A stretch of DNA of 64,000 bases from Chromera velia (Eukaryota; Sar; Chromeraceae), in contig JAHBMJ010002716.1 of assembly GCA_018398765.1 (NCBI GenBank), positions 1 to 64,000 on the forward strand. The letters are read 5' to 3'. Position 1 is the stretch's first letter; each line of letters opens with the position of its first letter. Of the stretch, positions 12,367-22,609 are shown piece by piece. A program made the position numbers and the translations under genes. The notes below the pieces were generated by a model. That model ran no database searches. It was not told where the DNA came from and saw only the letters and a list, made by a program, of their open reading frames with translations.

Positions 12367-14020
12367 TTCATACACGCACGCACCAAGCCTGACAGACCTC
12401 TTCAGGGAACGGGAGAGGGTCCGGGTAGATGGGCGCCCATTGTCCTTGTGGTGTGTTCAGAGCGTTGATGACCCTCGTGCCGTCCTTGTACTTTGGGTCG
12501 AACACCTTGCCCAGATACGTCCTCTGATCCCGAGAGGGGTACAGCATCTTCGACGCCGTGTACTGGCTTTGCATGTAATCCAAATTTCTCAGCATGTCCC
12601 AGTAGACTGCATACATTTACTTTCATACACAAAGTAAATGCAAGAATCCAAATTTCTCAGCACGTCCCAGTAGACTGCAGCAGTGCGTCCGTTCACGTTG
12701 AACCAACTTTTGCTTGGCGAGGAAGTGAATTGCTGTTCATTTTCGGAGAAATACAACCAGTGAATGAATAGGCGGTTGAGAGCATCTGGTTCCCTCTGCA
12801 TACAAAGGAAAGAAGAAAAGGGCCATGGAGCAGACTTCGCGTCTGACTGACACAGTATGTGTCTCTCCAAAGCTCTTATGCTCTCTGTTCCCCCCCCCCC
12901 TATCTTATGCTTCAGTTTTTTCACTCATTCGCCGCCTGGCGAAGCATTTGAAGAAAAAGGGGAAAAAAGAAAAGCTGAACTGACCGTCTTCCATCTTCAC
13001 AAAGCTCTTCTGTGTGTCTGAGAAGACCCACGGTGGTGCGTACTGCTGGGGGTTACTCTTCTCGGGTGTCACGCAAAACTCTCTGCTGTCGCAGTCGAGG
13101 AGGCGCGTCTCTCCACTTCTGCAAACACAATAGGAGCAAAGGAATTAAGGCACATGAAGAATGTCCATTTTAGTCATGCGGAAAGTGTGCACAGAAGAAG
13201 CAACGCACAGTGTATGGATGCCCTGTTTCTCTCTTCGTATCAAATGCAACGGTACAGCTTGACCACGAAGAGAAGAGAAGAGAAGAGGCCGCGAGAGGAG
13301 AGAAGTTCGTGTCTCTCCCCGAGTGCTTGCACGAGTTCATGGTAAAACTTTCGTTTGCGGAGAGCGTGAAGTGCGCATGTGCATCTCGACAAGCTCAGGG
13401 TCAAGCCGGACTACTCAACCCCTTCCTTCCTGATTATCCGTCTACCTGCCTGCTTTCCTGACTGACTCAGTGACAGACTGCCTGTTTGTTGGCTTGGCTC
13501 CGACTGACTTTTGCGTGACGACACCGAAAGGTGGTGAGCAGATGAGCCACTCCTGGGAGTTCCACTTACTTCCGTACAGACACGATCGTTTCGGTCCCCC
13601 TCCAGCCCTCTCAGATGCGACCCTATCGAACTGGTCTTGCACCACCCCCTCCTTGCCCTGTGCTGCCATTTCATCCTTCTGCGTCCTGTCGAATTGATCG
13701 CCCAGTTTCTCTAGAGCTAACCTCAGAGTGAACGAGGGGGACAAAGTGAGGGAACTTGCGGAAGGAGATGTGACTTGGGACGCGGTGTTACTCACCGTGG
13801 CCCCGACCTCTCGAACAACGGAGACTGCACACAACGAGACGGACTCCGTAAATTCTCATTCTGCACACATGCATGAAGACATACGGATGAAACAGAGATA
13901 CGACGAACCTTGGGGGCTCTGTGGAATCGATGGAGACGCGCCTGGGAACAGAGAGAGGGAGAAGCTCCCTGCGAGACGGCAACACACCGCCGAGACGATG
14001 AGCAACTCAAACAACATCAT
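9884..14020 (-). CDS. unrecognised multi-exon protein with signal-peptide-like leader
   Basis: Likely exons, 5' to 3': 13909-14020, about 13570-13824, 12985-13118, 12398-12793, 11866-12066, 11274-11375, 10485-10601, 9884-10069; about 480 residues. A possible further exon near 11560-11650 could not be placed in phase. The N terminus (MMLFELLIVSAVCCRLAG then SFSLSLFPG) reads as a signal peptide followed by a Ser/Thr/Ala-rich stretch, which suggests a bipartite plastid-targeting leader. The rest has no recognised domain; conspicuous parts are KYLMANNFPEYAYRFGG, VWIFDITSPFRTDVDDVEI and a helical C terminus (QQLDETAKKAYLEDAKRNLF). A 68-bp duplication at 12577-12679 breaks the frame of exon 4. Some acceptors seem to use the second of two AGs. 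The gene is head-to-head with the CHFR-like gene. Confidence 0.6.
11150..11500. repeat. (GACA)n-rich intron sequence
   Basis: Interrupted GACA tetranucleotide runs lie at about 11185-11250 and 11434-11500, on either side of the exon at 11274-11375 of the minus-strand gene. On that gene's sense strand they read TGTC. Confidence 0.85.
12333..12364. repeat. (CA)n microsatellite
   Basis: A clean CA run lies just inside the intron after the exon at 12398-12793; it reads GT on the sense strand of the minus-strand gene. Confidence 0.9.
12577..12679. repeat. 35-bp direct duplication flanking a 10-bp hairpin
   Basis: The 35 bases at 12577-12611 recur at 12645-12679 with one mismatch. Between them, CATTTACTTT at 12614-12623 is the perfect reverse complement of AAAGTAAATG at 12631-12640. 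The copies are offset by 68 bases, which is not a multiple of three, so the coding frame of the minus-strand exon (…VYWDVLRNLD…) is broken between them. Confidence 0.9.
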
Positions 14021-14517
14021 GAGGGGTCTAGAGAGAACAACAGCCCTTGCCCCTCATTTAAACTTCCACAGTCTTCTTGCACACCAACCAAACAATAGAG
14101 CTACCCACTGGAGCCAGTCCCCACGCTTCAGGAATGAAGTTAGGGGTGTTAGTCTGTTAGACGGGCACTGTTGCAGGAGACGCCTGGAGCGGCGTTACAG
14201 AAAGTGCCCAAAATTGCTGTGCGGGACTGTGTGGATCTGTGTGGTAAGGTGAGGTTCAGCCCAAGTGGCGTGCAGCTGCCTTCGGGGCCGCCAACACGCG
14301 TCTCGCCGTCTCTCACTGAATACTGACTCCATTTCGATCGTGAGCTTCTTATACAGGTTCAAGGCTTCAAGCAGTCAATGGACTCATCTCAAGTCGGTTG
14401 GAAGATTCAGGAAAACGCCTCTTCCGACTTGCGCCGTCTTGAGGCCCATTTCAGGATTTCGGCTTCCTGAGATTAAACGGAGACGTTCAAAGAACCGGGT
14501 AGCACAGAAAAAAAAAA
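14021..14517. promoter_or_regulatory. divergent promoter gap, 497 bp
   Basis: This gap separates the start codon of the minus-strand unknown gene (14020) from the start of the CHFR-like gene (14518). No convincing ORF lies in it, so it probably serves as a shared bidirectional promoter region. A poly-A run directly precedes the CHFR-like ATG. No specific element is recognised. Confidence 0.45.
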
Positions 14518-16464
14518 ATGGAAGACCTCCCCCCCGACGCCACCATCTCGTTGGACGACGCCTTCGGGAGTGAGGAGGCGGGACAGGAGGAGGGGGGTGG
14601 GGGGGATTCGAGTCAGAGTCAGGAAGAGCAGCAAAGGCCGAAGGCGGCGCTTGTGGCTGAACAGAAAGGGAAGGATTGGCCCGAACGTTCTGACCTTCCC
14701 TTGAACACCACCTTCACTGTCGGTCGAAAGTCAAGCAGCTCTCTTCGTATTAACGACCACAGAGTCAGCGGTTTGCACTTTCAGATTGCGTTCAGTGGGG
14801 GTGTGTATGTTCTCACTGACCTTTCTTCTAACGGAACACTTTTGAATGGCACAAAGGTAGGCAAGGGGGGAACAAGGGAGTTGAGAGACGGGGACACCAT
14901 CGAGGTCCTCCCCCATGAGAAGGTGGGTGACGAGAAGGTTAGTTTTGTCTTTGAGGACACAGACGGAGAGGGAGAGGAAGGAGCAGCGGCAGCAGGGGGG
15001 GAGAAGAGGGGGAAGAAACGGAATCTGCCTGACAGCCTGAAGGGGAGTGGGAAGGACGATGGATTTGCTGATTCAATGGCAGAGCAATGCACCTGTTGCG
15101 TGTGCCAGGAGGTGCTCCATCGTTGTGTCTGTCTCCTCCCCTGTCTGCACAAGTGTTGCGGTGCATGTGCCGTCGATATGTTGCGGCACATTGATCGTAG
15201 TGCGCCTTTAGGCCCCCTCGTGCGTCGGATGAAGTGTCCCCAGTGTCGGGCAGCCGTCACGTCCATCAAACGCGACCACACCCTCACATCACTCATAGAA
15301 GTCTTCTTGAAGACAAACCCCGACAGAAACCGATCCAAGGCCGAGCTAGAGCTTGCAGATGCGAAAGACAAAGAACTGCAGACTTACCTAGACTCTTCGT
15401 CTTCTTCCTCTTCCTCCTCCTCTTCGTCTGCTGCAAGAGGGGGACCCGGTGGAGGGCCAATGGGGGTCGGTGTGTTTCCCCTAGGTGCCTCACTCTTTGG
15501 GGGTGTGATTGGGGGGGTGGGGGTGGTTCCTAGGCCTAGGTTCCGACCCCAGCCGTCGGACGACGATGACGACCGCAGCCACAGCGGCAGTTCCGATTAC
15601 GATTCTGACGAAGAGGACGAAGACGGAAGTGATGCCGATAGCGGAAGGGGGGCAAGAAGCTCTAGGCTGATGTGTCCGAATTGTCCTGTACAGCAGCCAC
15701 AGCAACAGCAGGGAGATGCTCCTGCCCCTGCGCCTCCTGCTGCTCCACCTGCAGGAGCGCCCCCTGCAACAAGGGCTGCCGAACAGGGAGCACCTCCGGA
15801 TGGGTTTGTGTGTGCAGCAGGCGCTGCGCACAATCAGTGCGCTGAGTGTTTCAAAATGCTGCCGTCTCGCACAGGCCCGAGTGCCCCTGCAGAAGACAGA
15901 CCGCTCCAATGTGGGGTGTGCAAACGAAGTTTCTGTTCCCCTTATTTGCCCCAGTGTTCTGGTAACCTGATGATGGGGGGTATGCCTGTGGGGGGGCGGT
16001 TTGGGAACAATTCGGCTTTCCGGGGCACACCCTGCCTCCGTCGGTTGAAGGATGTGGTGTTCACCACACAGGTACCGGTTGCGGTATTCAACGGAAACCC
16101 CTTCGAGACGGCTGTGCTCACTGAAGTCCTCACCACAAAGGGCTTATCTCTTACGGACGCATGCCGAACCATTTTCTCCGACAGTTCCCGCACCGTCTCC
16201 GTGAAGCCCCACGCCCCCCCGGTGGGCGCCCCCGACGCCGCAGTGGACGTCTCTGGGGATTCTTTCTGTTGCGGGTTCTGCGCATTCAGAGCGATGAAGG
16301 AGGCGCTCTGGGTGTACAGAAAGGGTTTGACAGACGCCGACCTGCCTGACAGGGCGAAGGGGAGAGACAACTGTTGGTATGGGAGGAATTGCCGCACCCA
16401 GTCGCACAACCCCAATCATGCACAGAGGCTCAACCACGTGTGCGACCAAACAAGGGGGCGTTGA
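14518..16464 (+). CDS. CHFR: CHFR-like E3 ubiquitin ligase (FHA-RING-Cys-rich-PBZ)
   Basis: A single uninterrupted frame of 648 residues has the full CHFR architecture. An FHA domain lies at about 62-125 (TVGRKSSSSLRI, VSGLHFQI, SSNGTLLNG). A RING finger lies at about 190-245 (CTCCVCQEV … CLHKCCGAC … MKCPQCRAAV). A Ser/Asp/Glu- and Pro/Ala-rich linker follows, then Cys pairs near 441-475 (CAEC, CGVCKRSFC) and a C-terminal PBZ poly-ADP-ribose zinc finger at about 617-641 (NCWYGRNC … H … H). CHFR ubiquitinates mitotic kinases in the antephase checkpoint; FHA reads phosphothreonine and PBZ reads poly-ADP-ribose. Length is close to the usual 650-670. The start follows a poly-A stretch. Lack of introns is unusual among its neighbours. 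Confidence 0.9.
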   Translation: MEDLPPDATISLDDAFGSEEAGQEEGGGGDSSQSQEEQQRPKAALVAEQKGKDWPERSDLPLNTTFTVGRKSSSSLRINDHRVSGLHFQIAFSGGVYVLTDLSSNGTLLNGTKVGKGGTRELRDGDTIEVLPHEKVGDEKVSFVFEDTDGEGEEGAAAAGGEKRGKKRNLPDSLKGSGKDDGFADSMAEQCTCCVCQEVLHRCVCLLPCLHKCCGACAVDMLRHIDRSAPLGPLVRRMKCPQCRAAVTSIKRDHTLTSLIEVFLKTNPDRNRSKAELELADAKDKELQTYLDSSSSSSSSSSSSAARGGPGGGPMGVGVFPLGASLFGGVIGGVGVVPRPRFRPQPSDDDDDRSHSGSSDYDSDEEDEDGSDADSGRGARSSRLMCPNCPVQQPQQQQGDAPAPAPPAAPPAGAPPATRAAEQGAPPDGFVCAAGAAHNQCAECFKMLPSRTGPSAPAEDRPLQCGVCKRSFCSPYLPQCSGNLMMGGMPVGGRFGNNSAFRGTPCLRRLKDVVFTTQVPVAVFNGNPFETAVLTEVLTTKGLSLTDACRTIFSDSSRTVSVKPHAPPVGAPDAAVDVSGDSFCCGFCAFRAMKEALWVYRKGLTDADLPDRAKGRDNCWYGRNCRTQSHNPNHAQRLNHVCDQTRGR

Positions 16465-17149
16465 GAGAGGACGGCACAGACAGAAGAGAGAGAGAGAGAG
16501 AGAGAGAGCAGGTTGAGGCAGGAGAGAAATGGGGATATGGGATCTCGTGTTTTGTTTTCGCTTCTTCGGCGGTGTCGCATGCTGAACGTCACTGCCCCCT
16601 CTTTTCTCTCTGTCTCCTCACCCCTCCTCTCTCCAACTCTCTGTGAGTTTGTGTGTTTTTGAGAGACAGAGACGGCTCGGGTTTTGCAAAGGTATTCGAA
16701 AAGAGAAGAAAAGAGAAGGGGACACTTTCAGATTCTGTGACAGTGTCCACATAACGACGGGGGTCTGCATGCACCGTCTTTCTCTCTCCTCTCTGTCTCT
16801 CGGGGGGGGGTTCAAAGAATTGAATCTTCTGCTCCTCTGTGTATGTACCTGACCCCAATAGACTGTCTGTTTAGAAAATTGGAATGTTTCCCTCCTGCTC
16901 TACCCCGTCCATGAGCACCTCCAGGTGGGCTTGTGCTTCTACTCGTTGTGTCTTTCATGCACTGCATGTCTTACTTCATGCGTCTTCCTGGGTGTGTTCT
17001 GTCCTCCTTAATTAATGCTCCAGACCTGGACCTAGACCTGGACTTTCTTTCTACCTAGCTGTCTCTGTGCATGCTCTTGAGACTCCAGCCGCTGCTTGCG
17101 AGCTTTGAGTTCATAAGGGATCGCAGGTCCGCTCTCACAGTTGCGGGTT
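16465..17149. other. 3' flank of the CHFR-like gene, no gene seen
   Basis: It opens with a (GA)n run at about 16484-16508 within the probable 3' UTR, followed by mixed-composition sequence with no convincing ORF. A short direct repeat of ACCTGGACCTAG type lies near 17024-17042. Confidence 0.5.
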
Positions 17150-18430
17150 CTTCAATGACGTACTAGCTTGTTCAATGAAACTAGCAAGGAAACTGTGTAT
17201 TTAACTACATTCTTTAATGATTCTTAGACATGCTGGCATGATGCTGCTAGAGTTGGAGATGTTTCAGGACATGCTCTAATAAATCGTTTTACTTATGTAT
17301 AATATTAAATGTTTTTTTGTATCAGAACTAGAAATTGTACCTAGAATTATACTTAGTATTAAATTTATATGCTCACGTTAAAAAGTGTTATCTAGAAGTA
17401 CTATATACCCTAATATAGGTTTATACTATAATTTATACACACGATGCTGTAAAAGACATTCTATAAGTTTTAGTAAAGTTAAATTTAATTATATCATTAC
17501 CAGATTACATTCTGTTTGGGGTAGTTCGGGGCTAAAACCCTAGACCTGCGCTACAAACTGTACGAACGGCGTGTTAGACTGCGCGCCACGGTCTAGGCCA
17601 CGGTGGCAGTTGTCTGATATCCGCCCCCCTAGCGTCCGCCTTGCATCATATAACCTCCTTGAACCTAAGTACCACTTAAAAAAATATAAGCAAGATCATC
17701 TCTATCTCCGGCATCTTTTTTCAAGAGACCGTCCACGCCTGCGGCGTAGATGGTCAAGACATCGTTCAGATATGCGGCTTTGGCTTTCAACACACCATAA
17801 ATGATCCACGTCTGCAGCGTGGACTTTCAAGCTTATCCAAAAATGTGGCCTGAACTTTCAAGTGGTAGTTAGGTTCAGGGAGGTCCATCATATATCCATG
17901 CACATTACTCCACACCATACATGCCAGTGCATATGCAAACAACAACAAATCATATCACATCATCTTACTAGTCATCTTAGTACATAGAAAAAATATCTGG
18001 GAGTTAAAACCTATTATCAATGAATCATCATCTGATATGACTCAATCATCACTAGATTCATCATCAATACGATTCATCATCATCATCATCATCATCATCA
18101 TTATTATTATTATCATTATTGATCGGTCTATAGGCGATCATACAAAAATTAATCGAGTACAGGGCCCGGCATTTGAACTAATTTGAATGCCTATAGTTTG
18201 ACGTATCAGTACAAAGTCATTCCGAATATATACTCCTTATACTATCAATCTCTATATATAGTTAATCAAATTTAATTATATACATGTAGTGATTGACCTA
18301 GTGAATCAGTAGTGATCAACTTACTTTTGAGAGACTCCCAAGCTAATGAAAATTAATTTGAATTAAGTACATATTACAAACACACTTTAATTGCCAGACT
18401 ATTTCTTATTCGTTTGCGACTTGGTTGCTT
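17150..18430. other. AT-rich island 2 (convergent gap)
   Basis: A sharply AT-rich block without protein-like ORFs lies between the 3' ends of the CHFR-like gene and the minus-strand coiled-coil gene. It includes a tRNA-like segment on the minus strand at about 17525-17605 (A-box-like TGGCCTAGACC at 17590-17600), two related short hairpins (CCACGCCTGCGGCGTAG at 17733 and CCACGTCTGCAGCGTGG at 17806), and a CAT/TTA trinucleotide run near 18068-18120. Confidence 0.7.
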
Positions 18431-19015
18431 TGAGCTAGCTTCAGAGCTAGCTCTAGCTAGAAAGAAACCTGCACAGTCTTGTGCATAGTACACAGGCGAG
18501 ACTGGCAGCGAGAAAAGCGTTACGTCTAGCTTCTCACCAGGGGCTTGCTTCTGCTTGAACGTTTTTCAGCTCAAAGGCAGCCACCACTGACCTCTCCAAT
18601 TCACTCACTGTGTCAGTCACTTCATACGCTAGTTCAGACGATGCTTCACTATGGAAACGCAAATGGAGAATCGCCTGAATCGACTAGGATCTCCAAAAGG
18701 ACTCCAAACCAGGCAAGACCTCATCACAAGATTCACAACAAACAAAACACGTGCAGCAAAATCCAACGCGCGTATTTCATTGGGTTTGCCACTCACGATT
18801 GAAGCAAGCACTCGTACGTACGAACGAAAACCACACACCACGCATGACAGCTCTGCCATGAAAAAGCATGCCAACACATGGAAAGGCAAAGAGCCTGGTT
18901 TTTCCCTTTCCAGACAACAGACGCTTTCATATTTTCCAGCTGCAGCTTGACGCAGCGGGCCAAGAGCATTTCAGCCTATGGTGACAAGCATGCCAGTAGT
19001 ACATCGCATGCGGCC
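18431..19015. other. 3' flank of the coiled-coil gene, no gene seen
   Basis: Composition returns to genic levels. Frames of 85-99 codons on both strands have no recognisable features. Probably 3' UTR and spacer of the minus-strand gene. Confidence 0.45.
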
Positions 19016-20429
19016 TCAAAATAATGTACACTTTACTTGATTTTGGTGACACTGGATCCAAAAATACACGAGAACTGCAATTGCAACGACCAAAAGGCAT
19101 AAAAGCATTCCTCTCGAATGCACTGATCTTTCCAACTTTGCTTTCTCTGCCTCCATCCTCCCCATTCCCTGATCGAGCATTGCGATCTGTCTATCTTTTT
19201 CGGCCTTCTCTGCTTCCAAGCTCGCCTTTTCTGCCGTAACACGGGCAAGCTCTTGCTCCTTTTGTGCTTTTACTGCTTCCACGCTGGCCTTTTCTACCGT
19301 TATGTGGGGAAGCTCTTGTTCGTTTTCTGCCTTCTCAGCTTCTATTGATGCCTTTTCTGCCACCACACGGGCAAGTTCTTCCTCCCTCTTTGCTTTGAGT
19401 GCTTCCACGCTGGCCTTTTCTGCCACCACACGAGAAAGATCTTGCTCTTTTTCTATCTTTTCTGCCGTCACATGGGCAAGTTCTTCCTCTTTCTCTGCTT
19501 TCTCTGCTTTCACTCGTTCCTTTTCTGATGTCACACGGGCAAGTTCTTCCTCCCTCTGTGCTTTCTCTGCTTTCACGGTTTCCTTTTTCTGTTGTCACAC
19601 GGGCAAGTTCTTCCTCTTTCTCTGCTTTCTCTGCTTTCACTCGTTCCTTTTCTGTTGTCACGCAGGCAAGCTCTCTCTCTTTCTCTGCTTTTTCTGCCTT
19701 CATTCCTTCTTTTTCTGTTGTCATGCGGGCAAGTTCTTCCTCTTTTTCTGCTTTCTCTGCCTTCACTCTTTCCTTTTCTGTTGTCACGCGGACAAGTTCT
19801 TCCTCTTTTTCTGCTTTCTCTGCCTTCACGCTTTCCTTTTCTGTTGTCACACGGGCAAGCTCATCCTCCATCTCTGTTTTCTCTGCCTCCATGCGAGCCA
19901 GCTGTCTCTCCTTCTGTGTCTTCTCTGCCTCCACCCTCACCTTTTCCGCCGTCAGTCGTTCGAACTTCCTCTCCCTCTTTTCGTGCTCTACAGCCATTTT
20001 TTTAATTTCCTCAAACAGGCGGTCTTGCACAAGTTGGTATTCCGGGGGGACATGCGCTTTCGTTTCAGCGGTGGGCGGCAGAGAGGAGGGTGTCGGGGTG
20101 GAGCCCAGAAGAGTCTCTTGCAGACGACGGTCCGTCGATTCCGGGTCACTCTGGTCGACATGAGACAACAATGCAGCCTCGCGTCGAACTCCGATGGCTG
20201 TGGCTCTGTCCTGTGGTTCCGGCGGGGCGATAGAGATGGGGGGGAAGGGGGAGTCCTGTTCTTCTGAATCACCCGGAGCTCTGAAGGAGGATGCAGCGCC
20301 ACTATAGCCCACGGGATCTGCAATCAAGCTCTGCTTCTCCTTTGCACGGTCTGCCGTCTGCAAGAGACAGGACGTAGTGCGAATACTTTCAGATCTTGGA
20401 GACGGGCTGCCGGAGACGGCTGTCTTCAT
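19016..20429 (-). CDS. tail-anchored coiled-coil repeat protein (frameshift in assembly)
   Basis: About 470 codons without introns. Residues 1-130 are low-complexity and contain LLSHVDQSDPESTD and PPEYQLVQDRLFEEI. They are followed by about 15 repeats of a roughly 21-residue, heptad-type unit such as VTTEKERVKAEKAEKEEEL, predicting a long charged coiled coil. The C terminus is one membrane span (GMLLCLLVVAIAVLVYFWIQ) and a short tail, the layout of a tail-anchored protein. The frame shifts once, in a run of five T at 19584-19588 where sister repeat units have four; a sequencing or assembly slip is likely, a real lesion possible. Its N-terminal half is homologous to the divergently transcribed gene at 21234. 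No specific function is recognised. Confidence 0.75.
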
Positions 20430-21233
20430 CGACTCGGCTATCCGGCAGCCTTCATCGACTCGGCTACAGAGGCATTCTCCAACACAAAACTAGGCCTGGA
20501 GATCGATACCCTTTCCGTATCCATTTTCAGAGCGTGAGCACAAAGCTACACACACTGAGGGAGAGGGAAGGGTCAGCCGCGATTCCGCCTTTCTTTGCAC
20601 AACTTTGTCACAAATCCAGACGAAATCTGACTCTACGCTCTTGCACCTTCGCGAAGGTCTTGGGAACCTCAACACACATTGCGCGCAGCTTCATGAGACG
20701 ATTTGGACGGACTTGTAGACATGCTGAAGAGGACCTCTACAGCCAAGGTTGATCATCCAGGTGCATGAGGTGGCTTATGCAGACACATTCTCAGGCTGTC
20801 TCACTGAGTCGAACGAATCAAAAAGGAGACATGCACTTCCACGGTCGCACGGGCCGTGACCGAGCTTTTCGCGCGGTCGCGCGCACTCCGAGCTACTACA
20901 AGGTGCATGGGTTCAGGTGCATTCCGAGCCACCACTTCAGGACAAGAATGCATGGCGTCTCCTTTTCAAAATAAGCTTCGTAAGCTGGCTCATGCTGGCG
21001 CCATTACCTTCACGTACGTGTGCCTCCGGCCCTCAAGTCCCTTTGAGCAATGGCGTGTCCGGCAGATTCTCTCTTCTTGAGAACCAAAGCGTGTCCGGCA
21101 GATTCAGGGGCGTGTGACGAAGGCTATAGACGTCTGGCTCGACCTTGAAGTTTTACGAGGAAAGACAAGGTCGCGGTTGGGACTTTTCTGCTTCTCACAG
21201 TCTACAGTTCTTCGGAAAACTCGGAAAGGAGAA
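20430..21233. promoter_or_regulatory. divergent promoter gap between coiled-coil paralogues
   Basis: This gap lies between the two head-to-head paralogues. It contains a duplicated word CTTCATCGACTCGGCTA (about 20424 and 20450) and a 17-bp perfect direct repeat GCGTGTCCGGCAGATTC at 21053-21069 and 21089-21105, spaced 36 bp, just upstream of the plus-strand gene. These are candidate regulatory repeats. The plus-strand frame is open back to an ATG at 21114, so the region after 21114 could be coding instead. Confidence 0.45.
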
Positions 21234-22162
21234 ATGAGCAGAGCTGACCTGGTACCTATCCAACCTAGCCTTAGCGTGGAGACTTCCTCTTTGTCAGAGT
21301 CGCACCATTCTTCCGAAATGGTGAGTGCCGTCTCCGCGATGTCTCCACGCTCAGAAGCCTCGGAGGCTTCGTCTCCCCTCTTGCAGGGAAGGACGGAGGC
21401 TGACAAAACAGAAAGAATGTTTGGGGATGGTTCCAGCTCCTCGGTGCCACTTGAGCACAACTGTCCCGCGCGGCATTCGATTGGTCCGCGTGAGAGGGAG
21501 AACCCCCCTTCCCCTGCCGTCTCCATCTCCGCCGCGCGACGACAACACACCGGCACAGCGAACAGCAGGCAACGCGACGGATCATTGCTGTCTCAGGTCG
21601 ATGACGTAGAACCGGAATCAACTGATGGTCGCCTGCTTCTTGACTCCACCCCACTACCCTCCTCTCGGCCCCCCAGCGCTGACGGAAACGCCCCTCATTT
21701 GCCGCCAGAGTATCAGCTTTCCGTGAAGGCCCTGTTGGTGCAAGTCGAAGAAAGAACGCAGGAAAGGGACAAGCACCTCGCAAGCCTGGTGAAAGAAAAG
21801 GAGGGGCTAGAAGGAGCAACGGCGGGGGGGGAGAGAGAGCTTGCAAGCATGACAGAAGAAAGAGACAGACTGAGAGCGGAGAAGGAGGAGATTGGGCAAA
21901 GGCTCGAAAGCATGACCTTCGAGAAGGAGAGCGCAAAAACAGCGACGCCTGAGAGGGAGCAAGAGCTGGCAAGCCTGACGGTCGCAATGGAGAGATTGGA
22001 AGCGCAGAACACAAAAATGAAGGAAGAGAGAGTCAAGGACGACGTGAGTTGCGTGGTTTACGGACGGTTTCACTTTGAGTTTTTACACGCGCATTTTCCT
22101 CCGAGCACGCGTATTTGCATCAATGCTTTTTGGCCTTACTCTGTTTGTCAGCTTTCTGTTTT

Positions 22163-22209
<47 letters not shown>

Positions 22210-22210
22210 G

Positions 22211-22243
<33 letters not shown>

Positions 22244-22251
22244 ATGATACA

Positions 22252-22329
<78 letters not shown>

Positions 22330-22358
22330 GAAGAAAAGGAGGGAGAAGAAGAAGAAAC

Positions 22359-22390
<32 letters not shown>

Positions 22391-22439
22391 GGTCTGCTTC
22401 TGTCTGCCTGTCTGCTTCTGTCTGTCAGTCAGTCAGTCA

Positions 22440-22471
<32 letters not shown>

Positions 22472-22571
22472 CAGACTGTCTGTGTCTGCTTCTGTCTGTC
22501 CGTCTCTGCCTGTCCGACTGTCCGTCTCTGTCTGTCTAGCTATCTGTCCGTGTGTCTGTGTGCTTCTCTCT

Positions 22572-22609
<38 letters not shown>

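Noticed and set aside
19302-20267. 321-codon plus-strand frame rich in SFSVVT/FLCFL repeats
   Set aside because: Antisense shadow of the coiled-coil repeats of the minus-strand gene; periodicity comes from the 63-bp coding repeat.
22164-22560. Long VCLSVCLS-type frames and a CRISPR-like regular repeat
   Set aside because: It is a TGTC microsatellite inside an intron. There are no distinct spacers, and the frames are low-complexity products of the tetranucleotide.
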